A stretch of 7,138 nucleotides of DNA from Gammaproteobacteria bacterium (GCA_026713405.1 JAPOON010000209.1:1-7138); one strand, 5' to 3'. Shown: positions 1 through 4,922, numbered from the stretch's first letter. Numbers and translations are program-made. The notes: generated by a model from the sequence alone, not told the origin.

Positions 1-867
1 CGCGGGCAGCGGCCCCGGGGGCAGCAGCCCGAACCCGACGGCGCGGTCTCGGCGCGGCCGGGCCCGGCCGCCGTTCACAAGGATGTCCGTTTATTGCTCG
101 ATCGGGTGAGCGAGCTGTTTCCGGACACAGTACACGAGGTGTTGACGGCGGCGCTGAGGAGGCTGATCGACTATCAGGATCTGCGCTACGCGAAAGACTA
201 CCTGCAGCGCCTGGAGCCGGTACTTGAAATCGACACTGAAGAGCAGGGCTACCGGCTGACCTCCGCAACCGCACGCTACCTGGCGCTGGGAATGACCTAC
301 GAGGACGTGATCCGCGTGGCGGACCTGAAAACGAGGTCGAAACGCTTCGAGCGGGTCCGCACCGAGGTTCAGGCCGACGACGGGCAGGTGGTTGCCTTTG
401 AAGAATTCATGCACCCGAGGGTGGAGGAAGTCTGCGATGTCATGCCGGCGGGGCTGGGCGCCTGGTGCCTGAGTGCGCCGCCCGCGAGACGATTCATCGG
501 ATTCTTCTGCCGAAGCGGCCGCCGCATCAGAACGACGAGCCTGCCGGGCTTCCTGCTGCTGTACACGATCGCCGGCCTGCGCAGATTCCGCCGGGGCACC
601 TTGCGATATCGGACAGAGATTGCCGCCCTGGAGCAATGGCTTGCACTGGTTATCGACCTCGCATCCGACGATTACGACCTGGCCGTGGAGGCCGCCGAAT
701 GCCGCCGGTTGGTAAAGGGCTACGGCGAGACCCATGCCAGGGGAATTGCGCACTACGACCGCCTCGCGGCGGCGATCCACGACCGCCGTGGCGAACCGGA
801 TGCGGCAGCCTGCATCCGTGGCATGAGGGATCAAGCCCTGGCCGATGCGGGCGTCGACTCCGGCTGA
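1..867 (+). CDS. iorB: Indolepyruvate oxidoreductase beta-subunit family protein, C-terminal part (DUF6537 region), 5' truncated by window edge
   Basis: The reading frame is open from base 1 to the TGA at 865-867, giving 288 visible residues. The true start lies outside the window; a TTG at 94 is internal. The segment resembles the C-terminal DUF6537 region of indolepyruvate oxidoreductase beta-subunit family proteins. Recognisable blocks are RLIDYQDLRYAKDYLQRLEP near residues 54-73, GMTYEDVIRVADLKTR around 95-110, EFMHPRVEEV around 134-143, and the basic segment with SLPGFLLLYTIAGLRRFRRG around 180-200. In this family the N-terminal pyruvate-ferredoxin oxidoreductase gamma-like domain works with a thiamine-diphosphate alpha subunit to convert aryl-pyruvates to aryl-acetyl-CoA in the cytoplasm. 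Those catalytic parts would lie to the left and cannot be seen. A terminator-like hairpin follows at once, so this is probably the last gene of its operon. The family assignment is from recognition of conserved blocks, not a search. Confidence 0.75.
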   Translation, partial: RGQRPRGQQPEPDGAVSARPGPAAVHKDVRLLLDRVSELFPDTVHEVLTAALRRLIDYQDLRYAKDYLQRLEPVLEIDTEEQGYRLTSATARYLALGMTYEDVIRVADLKTRSKRFERVRTEVQADDGQVVAFEEFMHPRVEEVCDVMPAGLGAWCLSAPPARRFIGFFCRSGRRIRTTSLPGFLLLYTIAGLRRFRRGTLRYRTEIAALEQWLALVIDLASDDYDLAVEAAECRRLVKGYGETHARGIAHYDRLAAAIHDRRGEPDAAACIRGMRDQALADAGVDSG

Positions 868-885
868 ACGATTCAGCCTTTGCTT
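862..885 (+). terminator. Rho-independent terminator overlapping the iorB-like stop codon
   Basis: A perfect 7-bp stem, GGCTGAA (862-868) and TTCAGCC (872-878), closes a 3-nt CGA loop. It is followed directly by TTTGCTT (879-885). The stop codon TGA (865-867) lies inside the left arm. The T-tract is interrupted, so efficiency may be moderate, but geometry and position fit intrinsic termination of the upstream operon. This would insulate the toxin-antitoxin operon downstream. Confidence 0.65.
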
Positions 886-914
886 ACGCGATTTCAGGCG
901 AACGACTGACGCCA

Positions 915-943
915 TTGCGTCCCTGAGCAACCTACACTAAAGT
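915..943 (+). promoter_or_regulatory. Candidate sigma-70 promoter of the toxin-antitoxin operon
   Basis: TTGCGT (915-920) and TAAAGT (938-943) are separated by 17 nt, the optimal sigma-70 spacing, and each matches consensus in about four of six positions. The -10 box directly abuts the tandem GTAC motifs, so a bound antitoxin would block the start of transcription. An alternative -10, TACACT (933-938), lacks a well-spaced -35. Predicted by eye only. Confidence 0.4.
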
Positions 944-962
944 TGTACGGAATACCCGTACG
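944..962 (+). promoter_or_regulatory. Tandem GTAC-core operator of the YefM-like antitoxin
   Basis: Two GTAC-centred hexamers, TGTACG (944-949) and CGTACG (957-962), lie 13 bp apart centre to centre. They sit between the candidate -10 box and the antitoxin start at 974. E. coli YefM-YoeB autoregulates through paired hexameric TGTACA palindromes at a similar distance. The position, paired layout and near-identical core make this the likely autoregulatory site. Binding is inferred. Confidence 0.55.
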
Positions 963-973
963 GCTAAAAGTGC

Positions 974-1246
974 ATGGACACGGTCAGCGTCAATCAATTC
1001 AGGGAGAATCTGAAGTCAATGGTCGAGCAAGTGGTTGGTGATCACGAGCCGCTGAAAGTGACGCGGCGAGCGGGCGCGGATTTTATCGTCGTGAGCGCTG
1101 AAGACTGGGAACGGGAGCAGGAGACCTTGTATGTCCTGCAGAATCAGGACCTCATGCAGCAGATTGCCCGGTCGATGGAAAGCCATGGCCGGGGTTCGGG
1201 GTACAGGCCCACAGACGAGCAGTTGAATGAGATCTCTGGTGTTTGA
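974..1246 (+). CDS. yefM: Type II antitoxin, YefM/Phd family
   Basis: This 90-residue protein is the antitoxin of a YefM-YoeB pair: it neutralises the toxin by binding it and represses its own operon. The N-terminal part (MDTVSVNQFRENL, then HEPLKVTRRAG and FIVVSAEDWE, residues 1-48) matches the Phd/YefM DNA-binding and dimerisation fold. E. coli YefM has the equivalent start, ITRQNG and MSLEEY segments. The C-terminal half (ETLYVLQNQDLMQQIARSME, residues 50-69) corresponds to the region that wraps the toxin. Length is close to the family norm of 80-90. The ATG at 974 is the first good start but has only a weak ribosome site (AAAAG). The gene overlaps the toxin gene by 20 nt, as expected for a translationally coupled pair. 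Tandem GTAC motifs just upstream suggest autoregulation. Confidence 0.9.
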   Translation: MDTVSVNQFRENLKSMVEQVVGDHEPLKVTRRAGADFIVVSAEDWEREQETLYVLQNQDLMQQIARSMESHGRGSGYRPTDEQLNEISGV

Positions 1247-1508
1247 AGGGAATACCTGGATAGCCTACGAGAAACTGCGCGAGAGGGACGGAAAACTGCA
1301 CCGGGCACTCTGCAAGCTGCTCAAGGAGATGCTGCGCTCGGACAACCCGGCACCGGGTCTCGGCAAACCGGAGCCGCTCAAACACGCTCTCTCAGGGCTG
1401 TGGTCGAGGCGTATCTCATCGAAAGATCGCCTGATCTATCGCTTTGACGAATACTCCATCTCCGTTTTCGCGATCGGCGGCCACTACGATCAACGACTCG
1501 ACAGGTAG
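1227..1508 (+). CDS. yoeB: Type II toxin, YoeB family mRNA interferase
   Basis: This 93-residue RelE-superfamily toxin would cleave mRNA in the ribosomal A site when freed from its antitoxin. The core GKPEPLKHALSGLWSRRIS (residues 46-64) is nearly identical to the E. coli YoeB segment GKGKPEPLKHNLSGFWSRRI. By position, the catalytic residues E46, R65 and H83 of E. coli YoeB correspond to E49, R68 (in DRLIY) and H86 (in GGHYDQR). All are present, so the toxin looks intact. Unlike E. coli YoeB, which ends at the tyrosine after the histidine, this protein has six further residues (DQRLDR). The ATG at 1227 lies inside the antitoxin gene and lacks a strong ribosome site, so translation is probably coupled. 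The gene converges on the P450 gene, whose stop is 78 nt away. Confidence 0.92.
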   Translation: MRSLVFEGNTWIAYEKLRERDGKLHRALCKLLKEMLRSDNPAPGLGKPEPLKHALSGLWSRRISSKDRLIYRFDEYSISVFAIGGHYDQRLDR

Positions 1509-1528
1509 GCTCCCGGAAACTGCCGACG

Positions 1529-1585
1529 GTTGCTGCAACACACCCTGGCCTGCGCAGCCGAACCAGGCGCGGGCCGCCAGGCAAC
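1529..1585. other. Convergent intergenic inverted repeats, possible bidirectional terminator
   Basis: The gap between the toxin stop and the P450 stop holds nested imperfect inverted repeats: GTTGC (1529-1533) with GCAAC (1581-1585), and CCTGGC (1544-1549) with GCCAGG (1576-1581). The loops are long and there is no T-tract on either strand, so intrinsic termination is uncertain. The position between two convergent genes is the main reason to list it. Confidence 0.25.
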
Positions 1586-1586
1586 G

Positions 1587-2885
1587 TCAAACCGCCGGCT
1601 TGAACTCGATGTGCAGTTCCTTCAAGGCCCGCAACGCGAAGTTGGGCGCAATGGTGAAGTCGTTCATGCCCGGCGCGAACCACATCTCGTCGACCCGGTC
1701 CACCAGCGCCTTGAACGACCAGTAAAGCTCCCGCGGTGCCAGCGGCGCGCCCAGGCAGTGGTGAATGCCCGAGCCGAAGGCCAGGTGCCGCCCGGGTTTG
1801 TCGCGGTCCAGGTCCAGCGCCTCGGGGCATTCGAATTCGCGCTCGTCGCGGTTGGCGGCGGCGTAGCGGATATTGATCATGGCGCCCTCGGGAATGGTGA
1901 CGCCGTGCAGTTCGATGTCTTTGCCGGCGTTGCGGAAGAGGCCCTGCACGGGGCCTTCCAGGCGCAGCACTTCCTCCGAGAAAGTGCGCAGGTACTTGTC
2001 CGGGTCCGCCTTCAGCTTGCGCCAGGCATCGGGATTCTCGATGAGCAGTTTCACACCGAAGCCGATGGCGTTGGTGGAGGTCTCGGACCCGCCCACGAAG
2101 GTATCCGCCATCATTTCAGCGTGCAGTTCGTTGTCGGTCAGGGGGCGCCCCCACTCTGGGATGACCCGGTTGACCAGTTCAGAGATCAACGTGTCGTCCG
2201 GTTCCCTGCGCAGGCGCTCGAAGATCGGCTGAAAGTAGTGCTGCGCCTCGATCTCCATCTCCACGGACCACTTTTCCTCTTCCTCGGTCTGCATCATGCC
2301 CAGGCGCTGCACCCAGGCATCGGTCCAGGCCTTGATCTGCCAGATATCCTCTTCGGGAACGCCCATCTGCTGGCCGATGATGATCAGCGGCAGGGGCACG
2401 GCAAACTGTTTCACCCAGTCGCAGCGACCCTCGTCGATAAAGGCATCGATGAGCTTGTAGGCGGTTTCCTCCACGAACGGGTCCATCGCCTGGATTTTTT
2501 TCGGGCGAAAGGCCTCGTTGAACATGGCGCGCATCTGCTTGTGATTGGGGTCGTCGCGGCCGGCCAGGGTGGGCGCCGGCACCCAGCCCTTGGTCTCGTA
2601 GAGGTTCAGCATCCGCGTGGCCCGGTCCGGGTCGATGCGCCCACGGCCGCCGCGCTGGCCCTCCCGCATCCCGTTAAGATATCCATCGGTATCGAGCAGT
2701 ATCTTGCGGACATCCTCGAAACGCGTAACGACATAGACCCCTGTCAGCGGGTCCTGCCACACCGGCGCCTCGTCACGGAGCGTCTCGTAGGCGTGGTACG
2801 GGCAGTTCTGCAGATCGGCATCGAGAAGGTTTATCTCGTCCGGCGATTCCGGCTTGACCGGGCGGTAGGGTTCTTTCTGGCTCAT
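1587..2885 (-). CDS. Cytochrome P450 monooxygenase
   Basis: This is a complete soluble bacterial P450 of 432 residues with no signal peptide or membrane segment. It would insert one oxygen atom from O2 into an organic substrate using electrons from a ferredoxin. Visible motifs are: C-helix DDPNHKQMR (111-119); I-helix GGSETS (265-270) with the acid-alcohol pair E268/T269; K-helix ExxR at E305-R308; and the haem loop FGSGIHHCLG (370-379) with the iron-ligand Cys377. After the haem loop LAPRE replaces the more usual LARxE. The start at 2885 is preferred over an in-frame ATG at 2936: it has GGGAGAA 7 nt upstream, and P450-like sequence begins only after it. The CYP family and substrate cannot be named from the sequence. 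It follows the VOC gene on the same strand after 219 nt, and a ferredoxin gene is 1.6 kb away on that strand. Confidence 0.95.
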   Translation of the reverse strand: MSQKEPYRPVKPESPDEINLLDADLQNCPYHAYETLRDEAPVWQDPLTGVYVVTRFEDVRKILLDTDGYLNGMREGQRGGRGRIDPDRATRMLNLYETKGWVPAPTLAGRDDPNHKQMRAMFNEAFRPKKIQAMDPFVEETAYKLIDAFIDEGRCDWVKQFAVPLPLIIIGQQMGVPEEDIWQIKAWTDAWVQRLGMMQTEEEEKWSVEMEIEAQHYFQPIFERLRREPDDTLISELVNRVIPEWGRPLTDNELHAEMMADTFVGGSETSTNAIGFGVKLLIENPDAWRKLKADPDKYLRTFSEEVLRLEGPVQGLFRNAGKDIELHGVTIPEGAMINIRYAAANRDEREFECPEALDLDRDKPGRHLAFGSGIHHCLGAPLAPRELYWSFKALVDRVDEMWFAPGMNDFTIAPNFALRALKELHIEFKPAV

Positions 2886-3104
2886 TTCAGGATTCTCCCA
2901 CGAAACACGAGTCAGGGCGCACGCCGACGGTGCCATGGCTGACGTGCCGTCGGATTATGCAGCGAGTTGCAATTTTGATGCGGAAAAGCGGGCCGCACAA
3001 GGCCTGTCTTGCTTCCGACCCGCCGGTATCCCGAATGGCGGGCGCCGGCGGTTCAGAGATAGAGCGATATTATTACTATATTTCAGTACGTTGAGATCTA
3101 TTTC
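2886..3104. other. Structured non-coding region upstream of the P450 gene
   Basis: This gap between the VOC stop and the P450 start contains several symmetric elements. CCGACGG (2924-2930) pairs with CCGTCGG (2947-2953) around the 8-bp palindrome GCCATGGC (2932-2939). CCGCCGG (3020-3026) pairs with CCGGCGG (3045-3051), and a competing stem CCCGCC (3019-3024) with GGCGGG (3037-3042) uses the same bases. A markedly AT-rich patch spans about 3060-3116. TGAGA (3092-3096) with TCTCA (3103-3107) overlaps the VOC stop. On the minus strand CATAAT (2959-2954) is a possible -10 for the P450 gene without a convincing -35; the AT-rich patch is another promoter candidate. No gene was recognised here. Confidence 0.45.
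2893..2899 (-). promoter_or_regulatory. Ribosome binding site deciding the P450 start
   Basis: On the minus strand GGGAGAA is followed by 7 nt and then the ATG at 2885. The in-frame upstream ATG at 2936 has no such site and would overlap the inverted repeats of the leader. This supports the shorter 432-residue protein. Confidence 0.65.
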
Positions 3105-3626
3105 TCAGTTATTTTCCCGAATCAGGTCGGTGACGCCGTCCCACTCTTCGTGGGTCTGCTTCCAGCCGTTGAACATGTCTACGATGATCGGCGCATCGCC
3201 GTGCAGTTCCACATAGCAACCGAGATCCTTTCTGCAGTCCATGTAGGCAACGTAGTCACCGCCCCAGAGCGTGCAGGCGGTCTCGTATCCCGCGTCGTTG
3301 AACCGCTTGATCTCGCCCGTCACATCGTGGATGAGCAGGCCCACGTGGTGGAAGCCGTGCTCGCCCGGCTTGTACATCTCCCGGTAAATGGAGGGAGTGT
3401 CGTCGTGCTGGGCGATGAACTGGATGTGCGCCGGGCCGGCCTGGCCGAAAGCGTAGCTGACATCCGCCTCGACGGGTTCGCCCCGGTAGCGGAAGCTCTC
3501 GGCGATGTGATGGCGCACGACGAAGAACGGCCCGGCGCCGACCATCCGGTTCCACTTCACGCAGGCCTCGTCGATGTCGTTGACGAAGTAGGCGTACTGC
3601 CAGATCGGATGCCGGATGATGCTCAT
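3105..3626 (-). CDS. VOC superfamily (glyoxalase/dioxygenase-fold) protein
   Basis: This 173-residue cytoplasmic protein has the paired beta-alpha-beta-beta-beta layout of the vicinal oxygen chelate superfamily, closest by eye to the Glyoxalase_4 / methylmalonyl-CoA epimerase-like group. The first module starts at WQYAYFVNDIDEA (9-21) and the second at GFHHVGLLIHDV (91-102), ending in YVELHG (138-143). Candidate metal ligands by position are Q10, H67 (AHIQF), H94 and E140; the first site carries Gln where His is more common. Family members isomerise, epimerise or cleave small organic substrates, so the reaction cannot be named. The start at 3626 is chosen because GGGAG lies about 8 nt upstream and the fold begins there. 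An in-frame ATG at 3662 falls inside the predicted -10 box. The gene lies upstream of and in line with the P450, suggesting a shared pathway. Confidence 0.8.
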   Translation of the reverse strand: MSIIRHPIWQYAYFVNDIDEACVKWNRMVGAGPFFVVRHHIAESFRYRGEPVEADVSYAFGQAGPAHIQFIAQHDDTPSIYREMYKPGEHGFHHVGLLIHDVTGEIKRFNDAGYETACTLWGGDYVAYMDCRKDLGCYVELHGDAPIIVDMFNGWKQTHEEWDGVTDLIRENN

Positions 3627-3657
3627 GATTCGCTCCCGTGGGTGAAACAAAGCGGCC

Positions 3658-3685
3658 ATCATAGCAGGGGAAGTTCCTCGTCCAA
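3658..3685 (-). promoter_or_regulatory. Extended -10 promoter of the VOC gene
   Basis: On the minus strand TTGGAC (3685-3680) is followed by a 16-nt spacer and TATGAT (3663-3658). The -10 box matches TATAAT in five of six positions and is preceded by TGC, an extended -10 element. Transcription would begin near 3650, leaving a leader of about 25 nt before the ATG at 3626. The -35 box is weak, as is usual when an extended -10 is present. Confidence 0.5.
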
Positions 3686-3738
3686 GTGCCGTGGTAGACT
3701 TCCGCGCCGTTCAAGGGAAGCAATCGGAGCAGGTGGCC

Positions 3739-3939
3739 ATGTCCATTGAAAACGGCGAGCGGTTCATTCGCGCACTGAAGTCGGACCAGGCATTGCGCGA
3801 GAAGGTCCGGGATGCCGGCAGCGAGGGGTTCCTGGAAGTGAGTGCGGGCGCCGGCGCATCGTGCTCCGCTTACGATGTCGTGGCGGCCCTGCTGCGTCAG
3901 ATGGAAGGCAACGAGACCCTGCCTGACTGGGAACGTTAG
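3739..3939 (+). CDS. Nif11-domain-like small protein
   Basis: This 66-residue protein resembles the Nif11 / Nif11-like leader peptide domain. It opens MSIENGERFIRALKSDQALR (1-20), then EKVRDAGSEGFLEV, an alanine-glycine turn (SAGAGAS, 35-41) and SAYDVVAALLRQ (43-54). This fits the family pattern of F..a...D..L...l, then an aG turn and a second helix. Nif11-type leaders usually end in a Gly-Gly or Gly-Ala cleavage site followed by a core peptide of modified residues. Here only about 12 residues (MEGNETLPDWER) follow the domain, with no Cys and no obvious cleavage motif, so it may be a core-less or regulatory stand-alone domain. The ATG at 3739 has GGAG 9 nt upstream and AGGTGG closer in; a GTG at 3691 would add residues unlike the family. 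It is divergent from the VOC gene and 87 nt upstream of the protease. Function unknown. Confidence 0.65.
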   Translation: MSIENGERFIRALKSDQALREKVRDAGSEGFLEVSAGAGASCSAYDVVAALLRQMEGNETLPDWER

Positions 3940-4014
3940 CGTTTGTAGGAAATCTGCTCTTGCGGGCCACAAATCTCAATGCGTAAGCTCTTCACCCTCT
4001 CGAAGCGCATTGGT

Positions 4015-4019
4015 GAGGG
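4015..4019 (+). promoter_or_regulatory. Ribosome binding site supporting a GTG start for the aspartic protease
   Basis: GAGGG (4015-4019) lies 7 nt before the GTG at 4027. The in-frame ATG at 3979 has no purine-rich site in front of it and would add 16 residues that do not resemble the family N-terminus. Confidence 0.55.
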
Positions 4020-4026
4020 CGAAGAA

Positions 4027-4422
4027 GTGGGCCTTTCGCATACGCAACTGGAACTGAGCAATCCGCGTCGTCCCGACCTGCAAGCCGTCCAGGTCGATGC
4101 CATGGCCGATACCGGTGCCGTGCACCTCTGCATTCCGCAGACCGTCTGCGAACAGCTCGCTCTGGAAGTCAGCGAACAGCGTCCGGTGGTTCTGGCGGAT
4201 GGCAGTCGGCGGTCGGTTCCCTACGCGGGGCCGGTAGAACTTCGTCTGGAAGGTCGAAGGGCTTTCACCGGTGCCCTGGTGATGGGGGATCAACCTTTGC
4301 TCGGCGTAATCCCGATGGAGGACATGGACCTGGTGGTCGTGCCGAAGACAGGGCAGGTGATTCCAAACCCGGCAAACCCGGGCGCCGGCGGCTCAATTGC
4401 GCGGTCGCCACGACCGGGCTGA
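4027..4422 (+). CDS. Retropepsin-like (clan AA) aspartic protease
   Basis: The 131-residue product matches the small bacterial clan AA aspartic protease family, which forms homodimers with one catalytic Asp per subunit. The active-site motif is ADTGAVHLCIP (27-37) with D28-T29-G30. Further family blocks are VVLADGSRRSVPYAGPVELR (54-73) and LLGVIPMEDMDLVV (91-104), the hydrophobic-hydrophobic-Gly segment that supports the active site. The N-terminus MGLSHTQLELSNPRRPDL fits family members that begin MGLTYVEVELSNPRRPDL, so the GTG at 4027 with GAGGG 7 nt upstream is chosen over the ATG at 3979. There is no signal peptide, so it is probably cytoplasmic. The substrate is unknown. It follows the Nif11-like gene by 87 nt in the same direction with no clear terminator between, suggesting co-transcription. 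The C-terminal tail (GGSIARSPRPG) looks disordered. The ferredoxin gene converges on it. Confidence 0.85.
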   Translation: MGLSHTQLELSNPRRPDLQAVQVDAMADTGAVHLCIPQTVCEQLALEVSEQRPVVLADGSRRSVPYAGPVELRLEGRRAFTGALVMGDQPLLGVIPMEDMDLVVVPKTGQVIPNPANPGAGGSIARSPRPG

Positions 4423-4429
4423 CCCATCG

Positions 4430-4450
4430 GGCGCGTTGCCTGGCCGCGCC
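4430..4450. terminator. Possible bidirectional terminator between protease and ferredoxin genes
   Basis: A 6-bp GC-only stem, GGCGCG (4430-4435) with CGCGCC (4445-4450), closes a 9-nt loop in the 33-nt gap between two convergent stop codons. It is well placed to end both transcripts, but there is no T-tract on either side. Confidence 0.35.
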
Positions 4451-4455
4451 GGCCT

Positions 4456-4758
4456 TCAGGTTATCGACAGCCCGCTGCCCGCAATCTCATTGACCCGGCT
4501 GCGCGTCGCTGCCTTGTCCTCGAACCATTGGGCGTTGATCGCCGTGAACTCCTGCACGTCGGAGGGCACCTGGTCGTCGGCGAATATCGCCCCGACGGGG
4601 CAGGCCGACTCGCAGGCCGCGCAGTCGATGCACTCGTCCGGGTGCACGTAGCACATGCGGTCGTCGTCTTCATCGAAGTAGATGCAGTCGACCGGGCACA
4701 CCTCGATGCAGGACCGGTCCTGTACGTCGATGCACGCGTTGGTGATAACAAAGGTCAT
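4456..4758 (-). CDS. 7Fe ([3Fe-4S][4Fe-4S]) ferredoxin
   Basis: This 100-residue acidic ferredoxin is a one-electron carrier in the cytoplasm and a plausible donor to the P450 nearby. The cysteine spacing is that of 7Fe ferredoxins: C9, C17 and C53 would bind the [3Fe-4S] cluster, and C21, C43, C46 and C49 the [4Fe-4S] cluster, with the signatures CIEVCPVDC and CIDCAACESACPVGAIF. The N-terminus CIDVQDRSCIEVCP is closer to actinobacterial 7Fe ferredoxins than to the common proteobacterial FdxA, which has CxxC there. An acidic stretch DEDDD (29-33) sits between the two cluster-binding motifs, followed by an additional Cys36. About 40 residues follow the second motif. The ATG at 4758 has AGGA 4 nt upstream. 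It is divergent from the TonB receptor and convergent with the protease. Pairing with the P450 is inferred from proximity only. Confidence 0.93.
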   Translation of the reverse strand: MTFVITNACIDVQDRSCIEVCPVDCIYFDEDDDRMCYVHPDECIDCAACESACPVGAIFADDQVPSDVQEFTAINAQWFEDKAATRSRVNEIAGSGLSIT

Positions 4759-4799
4759 GAATTCCTGTCCCGAACCCGGCGGCAGTCGATTGGGCCGCT

Positions 4800-4828
4800 A
4801 GGCTAGCCAATTCACATCTTGATGCCAA
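4800..4828 (-). promoter_or_regulatory. Weak candidate promoter of the ferredoxin gene
   Basis: On the minus strand TTGGCA (4828-4823, five of six to the -35 consensus) is 17 nt from TAGCCT (4805-4800, a poor -10). The -10 region overlaps the 8-bp palindrome GGCTAGCC (4801-4808), which could be an operator half or chance. A leader of about 35 nt would result. Confidence 0.25.
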
Positions 4829-4846
4829 GAAGGTGCCGCCGCACCG

Positions 4847-4874
4847 TTGAACAGTCTCGCCTGACTGTTATATG
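4847..4874 (+). promoter_or_regulatory. Promoter of the TonB-dependent receptor gene
   Basis: TTGAAC (4847-4852) and TATATG (4869-4874) are separated by 16 nt, each matching four of six consensus positions. TGT directly before the -10 box gives an extended -10 element. Transcription would start near 4881, leaving about 42 nt of leader with a strong ribosome site GGGGAG (4910-4915) 7 nt before the ATG. Confidence 0.45.
4850..4869. promoter_or_regulatory. Operator-like dyad inside the receptor promoter
   Basis: A perfect inverted repeat with 7-bp arms, AACAGTC (4850-4856) and GACTGTT (4863-4869), has a 6-nt centre and fills the spacer between the predicted -35 and -10 boxes. Such a position is typical of TetR- or GntR-type repressor sites that block RNA polymerase. 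No cognate regulator is encoded in the window, so the protein that binds is unknown. Confidence 0.5.
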
Positions 4875-4922
4875 TTCTGCAACCTGTACTAATCCAGCTG
4901 TGGAATATTGGGGAGTCCATTC

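Noticed and set aside
94..96. TTG as start of the first gene
   Set aside because: The frame is open to base 1 without a stop and the upstream residues can belong to the same protein, so this is an internal codon of a truncated gene.
1378..1830. Minus-strand open frame spanning the toxin end and P450 end
   Set aside because: It overlaps two well-supported genes in other frames and its Arg/Gly/Ala-rich product has no domain.
2886..2936. Upstream ATG extending the P450 by 17 residues
   Set aside because: No ribosome site precedes it, the added residues are unlike P450 N-termini, and the region carries inverted repeats. The ATG at 2885 has GGGAGAA 7 nt upstream.
1530..2942. Long open frame on the plus strand (470 codons) opposite the P450
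   Set aside because: It mirrors the P450 gene, which has all family motifs. The opposite-strand product is rich in His, Arg, Gln and Val with no recognisable domain, typical of antisense frames in GC-rich genes.
3739..3939. Reading the Nif11-like gene as a classical RiPP precursor
   Set aside because: No Gly-Gly or Gly-Ala cleavage site near the domain end, almost no sequence after the domain, no Cys in the tail, and no modifying enzyme or exporter in the window. Only the domain resemblance is kept.
3979..4026. ATG at 3979 as start of the aspartic protease
   Set aside because: No ribosome site and a non-family N-terminus. The GTG at 4027 has both a ribosome site and the expected first residues.
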